Positions 12,880-26,400 of a stretch of 64,000 nt of DNA are shown one piece after another. Source of the stretch: Sphagnum compactum (lineage: Eukaryota; Bryophyta; Sphagnopsida; Sphagnales); assembly GCA_965153455.1 (NCBI GenBank), contig OZ234504.1, positions 8,308,001-8,372,000 of the forward strand. Reading direction: 5' to 3'. The notes beneath the pieces were generated by a model. It was not told the origin of the DNA, made no database searches, and saw only the letters and a program-made list of their open reading frames with translations. Every line of letters starts with the position of its first letter. Within the stretch, counting starts at the first letter, position 1. Position numbers and translations under genes: made by a program.

Positions 12880-13555
12880 CTCATGAGCTTCTTTCGTTCT
12901 TGCGGTTTCTTTGAAAAACCATAAGCAAAACCCCTTCCATATTCCATGCTAAAATGAGCTAGTTTTCAACTATTATTTTCTTGTGCAAAGGAATCATGGT
13001 ACATATACATACTACACCACTTTGTGGGTGTGGGGGAACAAACATACTAGTGTAAAATATACACATCTAGGCTTGTTCTCCATCTCTTGTCAGACAAAAG
13101 TTTTCTGCAATACATTTTATCATTACAATCATGTTTTCTCTCAAGCATGTTGTTGTTTCATTGACATCCATGTTAAAATCACCTAATATAATTATTGGTT
13201 GAAATGCAAAGAGGAATTCAATATTTTAGTTGTTGATGTGTGAACAAAAAAATTTTCAATGATTGACACATGGCCTTGTAAATTGTGATGATGATGTGAA
13301 ATGCAACATTGCTTTGGCATGTTAGGTATGTATGATCACAACTTTGCACTCCAGGCCATTTCTTGTTATGGATCAAAGGGGCTTTTGACATACGATCAAT
13401 CAACAAGGTCTTGGAGATAATTAAACAACACATCTCCCACAAGTTGTTTCATATTTTTTAAAGCCCATATGAATCCGTTATGAACATTTGAAATTGACAC
13501 ATAGATTACCCGATAAATGAATGATGCACGGGACCTCTCATAAAAATATTAACCA
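12880..13555. other. AT-rich intergenic sequence, no gene seen
   Basis: Short frames only, no recognised similarity. Confidence 0.5.
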
Positions 13556-13740
13556 GTGGGTTTTTTTAAAAAGGATATCTGTTTGCAACTAAGGTGATGA
13601 TCATTCATTGGAAGATGTTGAAAAAATTGTTGGTCACCCAAGGAAGATTTAGCCAAATCTGGCTATAAAGCATAAATAAAATATAAATCATTAATAATCT
13701 TCCTACATCTTTCTGTATGTTTGGCTACACAATTACAACC
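13556..13740 (+). repeat. Dispersed repeat, matches 15000-15170
   Basis: Shares with 15000-15170 a run of landmarks in the same order: 'ttttttaaaaagga', 'tgtttg.a.c.aa', 'ggaagatttagccaaat.tg.ctataaa', and 'aatataaatc.ttaat.atc'. Divergence is moderate. A related flank ('ttgagtgaagttttctt') recurs near 14940, 15300 and 17285. Confidence 0.65.
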
Positions 13741-14930
13741 AAATATATGAATCTAGTGATTCAGAAAAAAAATAAAAATAAAAAATGGCAACTGAAAACC
13801 TCCAAAATCAACTTTATTTTATTTGGAAATATACATCTAGAATTATGTTCACATTCGAGAGATGCCTATTAGTAAGTGATTTTAATCATTGGAAAATTCT
13901 TAACTCTTTTTAATGACATAACATCGTGAATCATATTGCCATTCCCCCAAAATGCCTTTCACCCACTTTCTTGTGTTACTAAACCAATAGGTCATAACCA
14001 ATTATTCGAAGGCATGAACATAATTCTCAAAGCACAGACCGATGAGCACTCATTAGTGAAATAATATGTCCATCAATGGAGATAGACCTCTCTTTGAAAG
14101 TGTTCCCATTTCCCCCCCAAAAACTCTTTATGAGAATGTCCTACGAGTGTTGTTACTTAAATGTTTAAGTAGTCGCCACCCACATGTGCCCATGGTTCTC
14201 TTGAGAAGCTCATTGGGAGCGTGTTACATAGGACACGGTATTGGAGCCCTTGATAGATTTAGAGCATCCTACCTTATTCACTTAGCCACAAAAAGGATTG
14301 TCCTCAAACTTCAAACATTTTCAAAAAAGGGAATTTAAATTAAGTTAAACGATTTTCCTTGTAGAAAAGCTTCAGTAACAAACAAGGAACTAGTTAGTCA
14401 CCAACTCGTTGGAAGTAGTGTTGTCGAACATACACCAAACTTTAGTGTACAAGTCCAACTATCCAATCCGTTCAATGTATTTGGTCATGTGAGCACATCC
14501 CACGTCATGACATTTGGAACATATATCGTCATACATGTGCATTGTGAACTAGATAACATATATTCATGAAATTCTTCCATGTGCCTAGCACAATATTGAA
14601 GGCACCATAAATTAAAAAAAATGGCCTACATCAAACAAAAAGGAAGTGTGTACCATGTTTTTCACAACCCTAATGACCTTGAGGAAGAAGGGCATTATGT
14701 TTTTGTGAAACGCATGACCTTGCGTAAAGCAAGGCTAGTATGTTGAGAAATTGCGGTTCATAATTTCCTACCATACCGGTGGATCATGAGGTCCCATGAT
14801 CTTGACTTGATCATTATGTCGGACATTGTCGGTGGTAATGCATGGCATCACCCGTGCATCACCCTGCACAGGTGAAGTTTTCATTACATTGCTTAAAAAG
14901 AAAGGTGGAAGTAAGATAATTTTAGGCCCT
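13741..14930. other. Intergenic sequence, no gene seen
   Basis: The 90-codon frame at 14066-14338 has no recognisable motif. Nothing else supported. Confidence 0.45.
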
Positions 14931-14999
14931 TAGATATGATATTGAGTGAAGTTTTCTTGGGGATTGCATAAAAAGATTGAAGCACTTGGACCCTTAGAG

Positions 15000-15170
15000 A
15001 CCATTTTTTAAAAAGGAATTCTTGTTTGTAGCCAAAGTGGCTATCATCCATAGATGTACAAAAATTGGCAATCATTCTTAGGAAGATTTAGCCAAATTTG
15101 TCTATAAACCAACTATGAAATATAAATCTTTAATCATCCTTCTATATTTTGATGACACATTGAAAAGCAA
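15000..15170 (+). repeat. Dispersed repeat, matches 13556-13740
   Basis: Second copy of the repeat described at 13556-13740. It lies immediately before the MITE cluster. Confidence 0.65.
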
Positions 15171-15357
15171 GTATAAAAATATGTCGATTATTGTTATTAT
15201 TATTTCCTCACACTCGACAATTGAAAACCTCCAAAATCACTTTAATTTTCGAATTTTGAATTTCTCTGTTTGGGAAAAAAAAGGGCTGCTTAGAGATGAT
15301 TTTGAGTGAAGTTTTCTTAGGGGATTGCCTAACAATCTTGAAGCAATTATGCCCCTA

Positions 15358-17275
15358 AGAGCAACTCCACTAGCGTTCAGTATGTGACCCTCCAAATGAA
15401 AATTGGATGAAGAAAAGTTAAAACAAGCCTCCGTCAGCAAAACGGTTTTGGCCCAACATTTTTGCACAGTTTGTGAGGCAAGTCCCATAAAAGGTACAGA
15501 AAAGTCCAACACCTTCCAGAGTAGAGGGTAATAAATAGGTATGCTGGTCCCTGCTTCTGATTGGCCGGTCCAAATGGCTTGCTATTAGTAGTCTCCCACC
15601 TATTTGCAGTCCCAGTTTTAGTTTTATGGGTAAGGTTGGGAAAAAGTAAATAACTCATAGAGCATCTCCACAGGTGCCAGTATGTGCAAGGGTGCTCAGT
15701 ATCTGACCTTGCACAATAAAATTAGATGAAGCAAAGTTGAAATATGCCGGTTTGTCTCAGCATAATTTTACAGTTTGCAGTGGATTGTAAAGGGCACAGC
15801 AAATGTATTCACCCGCAGAAAGGAGTGTAATAAACACGATCCAACTGATTCTCACTGTTTTTTTATCGGCCAGTCATAATGATTGGTCCAGGTGGTTTGC
15901 TATCAGTAGTCCCCCATCTATTTGCAGCTCCAGTTTCAGTTTTATGGGTGAGGATGCTAAAAAAATAATAAATAGGGTAAAACCACCCATTACTGATCAC
16001 ATACTTATCATCGAACATTTTTCAATATTTTTGTCATTCCTTAACCAAATTGAGCAGTTTTTGTGTCATTGCACCCGCAAACTGAAGGGCTATAAATGTT
16101 CTTTGAGCATTTGAAGTGAAGGAGCAACGCAGAAAACAAAGGAAGAGAGTGAGTGATGGTTTGCTTCAATTTTTCTGAAAGAATAGCTCTAAATCTCTGT
16201 CTAGTTCCAGCCCCATGTCTTCAACATATTTAGTCCGCTTTGAGTGATTTAAAACCTGAGGAGTAAGCCAACTAGGGCTTCACAAAAATTCTTTGTATTC
16301 CAAAAGCAAAGATGCAACGACCAAAGATTTTAAGCTCAAAATCTTAATCTGTTTCAATTGACCCATCACCAAACCCTGAATACTAAGGCACCAAACACCC
16401 CATATTTTCTCCATTCATTTCCTGAATTGAGAATTTTTGTGACTTTGGAAGCGTTAGGTGGAGGGCTACAAATGTTCTTTGAGCTTCAGAAGCAGAGGAA
16501 CCATGCAGGCCTACAAATGTTCTTTGAGCTCAGAAGCAGAGCAACCATGCGTGAGGATTTGACTTGCCTTGAGTTCTTATGTGTTCACTCACCAGCCTAT
16601 CTACCCTAACTAAACTTGGATGTGAGAAATATTTTTGCATGGTCACACACTGAGCAGCTTTGGAGATGCTCTGAAAGAGGAACTCCACTGGTCAAAATAT
16701 GGGAAGAAGAAAATTCAAAATATGCTGGTTTGGCTCAGCAAAATGGTTTTGGCCCCTGCATTTTTTCACATGATGCTGAGGCTGGCAAAGCCACAGTTGA
16801 GCCTAACACATGCTATTGATTGGCTAGATATTTTGATTTCCAGGTCCTTAGCTATTAGTAATCTCCCACTTGTTTGCAGTCCCAATTTTAGTTTTATGGG
16901 TGGGGTTAGAAAAAAGTAAATAACTAATCTCATCTTGGATGCTAGAAATATTTTGCAGGGTCACATTCTGAGAGCACCTGTGGAGCTGCTCTAATCTTGG
17001 ATGTGAGAAATGTTGTTGCAGGGTCACATCCTGACCATGGGTGGAGGCACCACAAAAGTGAAATGGGGACTGCAAAAGATAGCAGACTAGTAATAGCAAA
17101 CCACCTGGACCAACCAAACCATCTAGCCAATCAACAACAGGTGTTAGGCTTTGCTACACCTTTTTGCAGCGACAAAATGCTGGACCAAAACCAATTTCCT
17201 GAGCCAAACCAGCATGTCTTGACTTTTCTTCATCCAAAATATCTTGTACTCTGCAAGGGTGGAGTTGCTGGTAGA
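15358..17275. mobile_element. Nested cluster of MITE-like elements
   Basis: The motif 'agagcatctccacaggtgc' at 15659 reappears inverted as 'gcacctgtggagctgctct' ending at 16992, so 15659-16992 has terminal inverted repeats of about 30 bp. Further ends are visible: 'agagcaactccact' at 15358, 'tggagatgctct' at 16661-16672 followed by 'agaggaactccact' at 16676, and 'ggtggagttgct' near 17260. An internal module containing 'tttgcagtcccagttttagttttatgggt' occurs three times in direct orientation (about 15530-15655, 15870-15980, 16815-16930) and once inverted (about 17040-17135). The GAGCATCTCCA-type terminus resembles those of plant hAT-like MITEs, which is an inference. No transposase and no clear 8-bp target duplication were seen. 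Confidence 0.7.
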
Positions 17276-17299
17276 GATGAATTTTGAGTAAAGTTTTCT

Positions 17300-18280
17300 T
17301 GGCCATTGCATAAAAAAGGTCAAAGTAATTATGGACCTACAACAAGGCATTTTCCCCAGATCCTGCTTTTGTAATACACCGAAAGATTTCCTTGCCATAT
17401 ATCTCTAAGTTTCTTCTTAACACAATTAAGACAAGGTGTATTATACACAATGGCCCCACCATTAATTTAATATCAACAATTGATATTTATGATAAATTAG
17501 TCATAGCTAGGGGAAATTTTTTAAAAAATCTATTTTAATGTACATCATGTTGTTGTAAAAGACAAAAAAATCATTATCTTTTTTTCATTTTTTTACATCA
17601 CATTAATTATGAGGAACCCAAAAGGGGTCTCATATTAAATGATGACATGTTCTAGGAACCTATTTAAACATTTAAAAATTTGTTACCGAATCAAAACCAA
17701 TAAGAAAATGTCACAACATGATTTTTATTTTTTTCGCAAATCTAATGACTTTTTTTCACAAAAAAAAAGTGATCAAATATTCTCTTTTCATTATTTATTT
17801 TTCACATTTGTGCAAATTTTCAAACGAAAAAGAAGAAGAAGACTTGTCATGACATGTGTATTTGAATGTTTTCAATCACATTGTCACATTTTGAAAGAAT
17901 TATATGAATTTTTTAGTATGATGGGTGCCATAACCATTTTTGAAGAAAATATTTTCATATTTAGTTTTGTGGTTATGGATTGGTGACAAAGTCAGTTGGG
18001 ATGGGTGCACATTTGAGGAGGTGGCAGAGAAAACAAAATGTCAAAAGATGAATGTGAATCTTTTTACAACCAAATTAGGATGAATCATCTCACCTAGTTG
18101 ATAAGGGGCAAAATCCCTTGAAGCTACTATATACTCTATAATGATTCTCAACACAATATCCCTGCCTTACAAGGCAGGGCCAACAAAGGAGGAGCACACC
18201 TAGTACCTGGGTGGTTATCAGTTGGACAATAGAGTTTATCTCTAAAGTAACCCTGTTTTCACCCTGTCTTTGGACCTCCT
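17300..18280. other. AT-rich intergenic sequence, no gene seen
   Basis: The 115-codon plus-strand frame at 17639-17986 is Phe and Lys-rich and has no motif. A short palindrome 'ccctgccttacaaggcaggg' lies at about 18160-18180. Confidence 0.5.
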
Positions 18281-18282
18281 TT

Positions 18283-18444
18283 CACCCCCTATCCCCTCTT
18301 TCAGTGGTATTCGCAAAGTAAGGAAATTTTATTAAATCTCAGTATGGGATGCTGAAAACTCACACCCCCCTATTCCCTCTTTCAGTGGTATTCGCAAAGT
18401 AAGGAAATTTTATTAAATCTCAGTATGAGATGCTGAAAACTCAG
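18283..18444. repeat. 81-bp tandem duplication
   Basis: Two adjacent copies with period 81 bp. Both contain 'ctctttcagtggtattcgca' then 'agtaaggaaattttattaaa' and end 'gatgctgaaaactca'. Only a few substitutions separate them, so the duplication is relatively recent. Confidence 0.9.
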
Positions 18445-18449
18445 CATTT

Positions 18450-21400
18450 GTAATGCACAAGGTTAGAGAGTAATTATAATAGTTGTACAGGTAGGAGCGA
18501 TGAAAATATATGTAGCGGCAGTGGAGGCGCTCAGGAGAAACGGAAGACAGGATGAAACTCAGTTTAGCACAAAAAAATTATGGTTTTCTGAGTTTTACCA
18601 CCCCATTGCTAAGGAATGACTTTGTAAGGTTTCATTATATTCCAACTATGAAGGTTTTTGGGCAAACTCATGACCAGGGCTTTTCTTTCCGATTTTTATT
18701 GTTGCACATACAAATTAGTTCACCCAAGGGTCAGTTTTGTAATTAAATAATCTTTAAAACAGTGAAATCAACTTTTGTGAAAATATGAATCTGAGGTGTT
18801 GAAGATCATCATAATTATTGCAAGCTACAATCTGAATAATTTCACTCCTCATTTGACAATATTATAGTAGATCATGAAAATAATAATAATTTTAAAAATT
18901 GAAAAACAAATTTAATTTTTGAAAGATTAATTTTTTTTTTCATCCATGTGAAAACTTACCCTAAGGCTACAATATATTGTGACTCATATTAATTAGTTGC
19001 GGGCATCCTCAAAGTTCATTTTTCCCCCTTTTGTGATGGGCATCTTTAATTGGCCCATCACAATAAAATGAAATAAAATAAAATAAAATATCGAGCTTTG
19101 GACTGTCCCAAAGTAGACATCATGGGATCTCTCCTCCTTTGGGTTTGCCTATATTGGTTACTAGAGTAGAACTTAGGCCAAAGGATGCAGGACAAAGTGA
19201 GGTGCTATTGGGAATGTCTTTGGGAACTTGGGGAACGTTATGTGAACCTGATGGGAACATCTTGTGAAGTTGAATATGAAATAGAATACTCTCAAATAAT
19301 ACATACATTCATACACCCAAAGATGTGTCTCACATTAATACCTAAGGTATAAGAAAATATTTAGGCCCACTTTCTAGTAGGAGTTAAGGCCAAAAGCTCA
19401 AATTGAGCATTCCTATTGGTGCAATCACTGAAATCAGCCCCAAGGGCTTTACATTAGGAGTCAAGAAAGCAATTTTTAAAAAATCTACCACTTTATGACC
19501 TTGACTTGGCCCCAAGGCAGAAAAAGGATAGTTATCAACTTGGGAGGCCAATTTGTAACCCTGGGGGCCAATGTTATTTTAAATAAAATATTGTCGTTTC
19601 GATGAAATTCACACCATAGGATCAAAGTAAACCCTAAACCAAACTCTGTATTTTTTATTTCTTTTTCATTTCGTCTCTTTTATTTTTAAAAATCTCTTCT
19701 TGTTGACTTTTTGTGCTCGTTTGTGAATGATGGAGGGAGCTTCATATTTCTTTACTTGGGATACAAAAGATGTTCGAGTGTTGCGTGAAAGGAGTGTGTT
19801 AAATGGAGGAGTTATAAGAGTTAGTGTCTATACTCATCCATGTAGGTCTGACTTTTAGGGTTTATCTTGAAAGGAAACAAGAATGATACCAAGAAAAAAT
19901 GAATGGAAACATATAAGGGGTTGAAGCCTTGATCCTTACTTTTTGACTTTAATGGCTTTACACATGAACACATTGGCCCCCCAAACAAATAATACTTTAT
20001 CGATAACTTGGGGCCAAACAATGAGTCAAGAAATGCTCAAATTTCCCATTATAGGCCCGTACTCCTATTTTAAAGTGGGCCTTAGATGGTGCATGACCCA
20101 AGTTGAAGTCAAACATCAATGCATTATGGTGCAACACAAGATAAAAACATGAATTTTTTTGAAATCAAACTATAAAAAGAAGGAATGAATGCACATGCTG
20201 AGTTGAGCAATCAATATATTTGGACTTGGCACCTTGTATATTTCCTCATGAAGATACTATGAACAATGAACTCAATGAATGAAGTTTCATCTTGTTACAT
20301 TATTTGGGTAAGGGGTCCAAGGAACCCAACATCTATTTAAAGAGAAAAGCATTTAAAGCCTTCTTTTATGGCTATTGTTTTGTCAATATCTAAACACTTT
20401 GGAGCAATAAATGCTCTTTCAAAATCATTATTATTATTATTATTATTATTATTTTATTTTGGGGGGCTTTACTTGAAATACAAAACAATGCCAAATCATC
20501 CTTATCCATGAAACTAGCATGTTGGCCAAAAGTGATCCATTGTGACATTATTAGTAACCATTTCATCTCAAAGAGGTGCACTCAACTATTCATGAGTTGT
20601 GTTGTACTCACTAAGGTTGTGTTTAGTTAGATATCATAACAAACCATACAACAACATTCGTATTTACTTTTTCACTACCAAATCCAATCCAACACCAAGT
20701 TGACATGGCTCCTTGAAAAACCTTTGCAAGGAAAAGAATTTATACCATGATTTATGCCAGAAGTCCAATCTTCTCAAAGCACCACAACTCCACCATCAAC
20801 AACAAAAATATTTAGTGTGAACATGAATCTATTATGTCGGGGTTTCATTTGTTTTTAAGTATCTTATTTCACCAACAATTGACACATAATAACAACCTAA
20901 GTCATATTACCACTTGACATCCCAGTTAAATGGTGGACCATTTTTGGACTAATTCTAGTTAGATCTAGGTTGATCACATCCATCCTTGACATCCATCCAA
21001 GTTAGTTATTGGTTCGGATGTAGGTCCAATCCCGACCATATTTTAAATCCCAATGGATTTTAATGAGGTTAAGTTGATGTCAATTCTTAAGGCCATGTCA
21101 ATCTTGGTAAAATCTCAATTCATTTCCAAGCTAATTCTAAATGGATTCCAATCAAATTAAGTTGATTTCGATTAGAGTTCTAACTTTCCAAATTTGGACT
21201 GGTTTCGTCTGAATTTTGTCCAATTTTGATTGAAGTTTTCATATGATATATTTAATGTGATTAAGGTAGATCCATCTTGGTTAGATACTGAAAAAAGTTG
21301 GATTTATTACATGGACTTGCACAAAAGACGTCTAAAACACTTCAACATTTCATTCCAACTATTTCACATCTTGCATGTAATTCATCCATAGCTCTCCCCC

Positions 21401-22110
21401 TACATATTGTGGGTTTGAATTATACTTCACCCACAATTTGTCACACAACACAAACTACAATGAAAACATGTACCTTGTAAGTTGAAACATAAACTCACAC
21501 CCCATATAGTTGTCAAAACCCAAGCCACCTCTTGATCTCCAACTTTTGAATAAATCCAAGGAGTGTGAATAGGCATGCCATATATTAATAACAACCAATA
21601 ATAAAAAAATATATCAAACCAATTATGTTCAATACACACAAATGCCTCGATGTGAATTAAAACCCTCCTTCAACATAGTATATGAATGTGCCTCTTTGCA
21701 CCCATAATAACCAAGAGGCAACCGCTACGAGCTCTTTCAAAACTCATTGTGGGCACAATATCTTCATGTTAATACAAACCCAACGTAAGTTTCAATTATC
21801 TTGCCATTGAAGTAACAAGCACGAGTGACCCATGCACCCCATGTAGTCTTATACAACAAAAAAAGCATGGGAATCAACCTCCATGATGAAAACTTATTTA
21901 CCACCAAAAAATCGTTGTGAGAAGAACGAGTGTTATTCAAGAACTTCACACGGTGACCTTTACAAAAGGCAAGACCCAAATATGACGACAATATATATCA
22001 TTGGGACCAATCATAGCTTGGCTGAAGACATGGGGAATTGTCAGGAGATTCAACCCTAATCCGATCATCCACATGTAATCAGATCTAAAAGGCATTTGTG
22101 CTTTTAGTGA
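18450..22110. other. AT-rich intergenic sequence, no gene seen
   Basis: Contains a short AAAAT array near 19065-19090 and a (TTA)n microsatellite at about 20427-20455. Frames are short and unrecognised, including 21298-21480 plus and 21427-21639 minus. Confidence 0.5.
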
Positions 22111-22121
22111 GCATCAATCAC

Positions 22122-22207
22122 GCTCCAAAATCTACCAACAGATTGAAGTCCAACAAGACATCAAGCTCCAAAATCTACCGACAGATTGAAGTCCAACAAG
22201 ACATCAA
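22122..22207. repeat. 43-bp tandem duplication
   Basis: The unit 'gctccaaaatctacc.acag' followed by 'attgaagtccaacaagacat' is repeated at 22122 and 22165 with one substitution. Confidence 0.9.
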
Positions 22208-22356
22208 ACTCTGCGCCTAATTTCTTTAGACCTCATTGTTGGCTCCAGCAGATATGCCAAAATGACAGAATACCACTGGAGATTCTGTATAGACAAACCA
22301 GCAGACACGAGAATTTTTAAGCATCACAAACAATTTTTGTTGCACAGTTGGCCTGA

Positions 22357-22812
22357 TCAGTTGGAAAGATCTAACCAAGAATATTGCTTCTGAAAATTCC
22401 ATGGAGATGGAAAACCACCTTGCATCTCATCGCACCAGATATTGGTATTTCTGGTCAGTATTTCTAGCCATCCATCTTTTGCAAAAACATAGATGACTCC
22501 CAAAGAACTCTTCTTCATAGGCTTCAAAAGGAGCTGTCTGCTGCACAATCTGGTGACGCCTATGTTCAGCTGATCCAAGGCTAACAATCTGAATGGACGG
22601 ATGGGTTTCAGACAGATAGGTTGACAGAAGTCTGGGAAAAGATCAAAAAAAGAAGTAAATTCTGGTAGAAAGCCAAGTCCAAGGCTCATATACATTTCCT
22701 GAGCATTGAGAAGACTGTTGGGGCCTGAAATGGGGTGAGAAGACACAATACTGGTGCGGCTGGGAAAGGTCTTAAGAGCAGCACTACAAGCAACCAATTT
22801 GTTGGAATTCAT
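22357..22812 (-). CDS. Unrecognised 151-aa open frame
   Basis: An ATG-initiated frame of 151 codons lies about 670 bp beyond the stop codon of the eIF-related gene, on the same strand. The protein is rich in Leu, Ser and Pro, has no clear signal peptide and carries no motif I recognise. Its surroundings are less AT-rich than the deep intergenic DNA. It could be a small orphan gene, or chance coding capacity in the 3' region of the neighbouring gene. Confidence 0.2.
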   Translation of the reverse strand: MNSNKLVACSAALKTFPSRTSIVSSHPISGPNSLLNAQEMYMSLGLGFLPEFTSFFDLFPDFCQPICLKPIRPFRLLALDQLNIGVTRLCSRQLLLKPMKKSSLGVIYVFAKDGWLEILTRNTNIWCDEMQGGFPSPWNFQKQYSWLDLSN

Positions 22813-23485
22813 CTACTGTCTCCTTTGTTTCTCATCTTCATCAGTAGCAGGGTACACTGTAAGCAATATTAGGTGCCACTAATCTCAGTTTCTTTGCTGA
22901 TTCTTGTGCATCATTCCTTCCTATGTCCTAACAATTCACATGCATTTCTCCAACAAGCCTGCTCTGCACAGGAAAAAAACAGACAGTTGATGGGCATTTA
23001 AAGATTAATGCTAACAGAATCACTTGGAGCGAATCAGATCAAGGCTACTGAAAATTGTACCAGAGCTTGAGACAGAATTGCACCCCATCCTGCTACAAGG
23101 TTGCATGATGGAGCAGGGAGGGCCCTAAGCAAGATGCACAGCAAAACAATAGTGGATACTGACAAACTTTTAGAGGACAGGTCATTGGAATTGCCCAGCC
23201 TGAAGGGTAACAACCTTTAATTTGTCCAGCCTCTTGATCCCCTGGAGGCACAACACCATTGGATAGGGCATTCTCCTGAACAAAATGACTGGCTGGGAGA
23301 CTCAGGTGAACTACACATGCCAAGAAACTGTAGAAAAGTAGCATGAACCTTAAGAATGGCCACTGGAAGCAGATCCTACGGAAAATTGAATAACTTCCTC
23401 AATCCCTCAGCAATGCTCCAGATGCCCACTGAAGTTGAAGCCTAGTCATATGGGTGCTTCAAAATGAGCACTGATTGCAGATGCC

Positions 23486-26400
23486 TCATCCATATGACAA
23501 CCTACTGTTCATATCACCAACAGCTGAACCAAAACCTCCTCCATTCTTGCTACCACCAAACCTGTTGTATGATCTGTTGCCACCATAGCCACTTCCAGGA
23601 GAGTAAACATCTCTCTTAATTGGAGATGAAGCAGGGGGTGATTCTGCAAGGCGTGAAAAAGAGACATCCTTTTGATCATACCCACTCACATTTCCTTTCA
23701 TTGATCCAGGTCCATAACCCTGGCCTCGAGAAATCAAATTCACAGAATGTCGCTGATCACCACTGTTGCTTTGAGTAATTCCAGCCATCGGTGATCCAAG
23801 GCTTGATGACCGTGAAAATGCTTTTGCCAGTTCAAGGGCCGAGGCAGGAGCATTGAAGCTGTGATGACCACCTGGAGCTGTAGAACTATTAGAAGGTGTC
23901 CATGCTGGTGATCTAACAGGGATAGGAGATGTAGGTCTTCGCCAACCGTCAGCCTTGTGAGCACCATGCAGAGTTGATTCTTGCCTGTCAGTGCCACGGC
24001 TGTGACTATTTTGGTAATCATAGGGGCGGTTTACCTCATATCGATCTTTATTGTCTTGCTTTTCAGAGTCTCTGTGACCCTTCCATTCTTTATCCCCAAG
24101 GTGATTGCTGGGAGCAAGCCAGTCCTGCTTACTTCCTTGTTGCTCCCTCAACCCAGATCCCTGCCTTTCCATGAACCGCTCACCCTGGTGCTCATATGGC
24201 TGGCTGCCCACCTGTTTTTCTTCTCCCCAGCTATTGGAGCGATCAGAACGCCCACCTTTTTGTTGCTCTAGCTTGGTATTGCCACTACCAGGAATCTGTC
24301 CACTGAAAAACCAATAAAACAAAAGGGATATTCATAAGAGAACAACCAATCTGCCTTGTCACACTTCAACAAACTCTTCAGATATTTTATAAGGCTTTCT
24401 TAGACACACGAGTCTGAATATAGCTGTGTTACCATCAACCAGGAACAGACCATCCCCTGAACCACACAAATTACTTACATGCGTGGTGATGGTGGGGAAG
24501 GGATGCGATTCTCCCCTGCTGTGCCAAAATCATTAGCACCACGTGCCCTTAATACCTGTGGCAGGAAAACAAATTGATTAAGATGATGAAAATACATTTT
24601 AGCTACATGTGTAAATTGAGCTATAATTCACACCTGCCCCAAATGCAGAGCTGGAACAGCAGAGAAACACTTGTTGGAGAATCAAACTTACCAGTTCACG
24701 AGGACGAGCACCACCAAATACAGAGTCCCTGCACACGATCAAATGATAAACAAAATTAAAGAAAATCAATAACAATGCATTGTCTTAGCCCTACAAGTGT
24801 TGCTCACAATCTCTTTCATTTTCAGATTGTCACCAGTTTTTGGACCAATTCATGCAAATGGATTCTTGACTGGTGTAGTGAAAATTAGATCTGGATCATT
24901 GATGTGGCAAAACCCTTTGCAGGTATGTGTACATAAACTTTTGAAGTACTGTTGATGTTACTTGCAGGTGGAGGTCCCAAGCAAGTCCTCTTCAGGACTA
25001 CATAGACAGAATATGTATACATGGGACAAGCTGCCTTCAATCCTAGAGACATATACAATGATGTGGTCACCTGAGAACACCAACATCTAACATTTAAATT
25101 CTGCCATACTCTGGATATATCAAGTAATCTTGCCCATGATATATCTGCACCCTTCAGGAGGAAAAACCCTCCAAAAAGGCAAATCTATCCATGCCCAGAT
25201 ATCTATGAGATTGGAGAGAAAACTCTACAATAATATTTAAAAGGTAACCATACTGTCAGTTCCAGCAAAACCAAAATGAACAAAACAAGAATGACTAGTG
25301 ATGTGCTTAAAGGATATGCTCAGTAGGCTCCATGACCCTCTATGTAGGCATCTCTATGCCTCAGATGCTTGCTCGTACAGGGACAAGCTAAAATAAAAAT
25401 AAAGCTTAGATTCACAAGCTTGCTGCAGCTTAAATGAAGATACTATTAACTACACTAATTAAATAGGCCTCTTGATTGCCAGCCATGATGGGAACAAAAC
25501 AGAAACTCATACTTATGACATACTTCACCATACCCACCATGGGGAGTTGATGAAGTCAGTGGGAGTTAGAAAACTTTGGATAAGCAATTACACAAAAACC
25601 TGTGTCTTGAGTTGCTGCCACATTTCTGGAAGCAACAGGAAGACTAAGCCATAATGTCAGCTAGCTCACAAGAGACTGCAAATAGAAAAGGCAATAGTAC
25701 CCTCATTCAAGCTGTGACAAGCTTGTGAAGGTAAGCTTCATTTCATTCTAGCTTGCTCCTATACAAGCAAGTATTTAAGACTAGAGCATGGAGAGTCCAA
25801 CATCAAGGGTTAGTGGTTCGGGCCTCCTGCACCCTGAACATATCCTTTAAGCACAGGACTGCTGACTACTTGGATGCAGACCAACCACTTTAGCCATCAG
25901 AAAGATATCTATAGAATTGCAGAGAAAGTTCATAATAACACTTCAGACATCACTGTTCTGTCAGTTCCAGCAAAACCAAAATGAACGAAAGAAGAACCAT
26001 GTGAGTGTTACTCAAAATGCATCAGACCATCACCTTGTTCCTCCACACTCAGATTAAAGCCTGCATTTCATTGCAAACAGAAATCCAGGGACGGAAATCA
26101 ATACTGCCAGTAAGACTCAGTTTCCCACTATCCTCATGGGCGTGGTAACTAATATCTCACCATGATCTATCTGAGCCACCAGTGGCACCTCCTGCCTCCA
26201 ATGGCTGTGACCTTGGTTTTAAGTTCAGCTTTGGACGCTCCGCCAGCTTGCTACCTCCATCTCCAGACTCGAAGTTTGAAGGTGGCCCTTTGACCACAAA
26301 CCCACTCGCATCTATGGCATCATCTGCTGTGTCTTCTGAAAACATGGGTTCATCTTTTCGCCTCTCATCAGATTTGCCACCAGAGTGTTTCTCAGTCTCC

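Noticed and set aside
17639-17986. 115-codon plus frame rich in Phe and Lys
   Set aside because: Composition follows local AT-richness, and no similarity or splice context was found.
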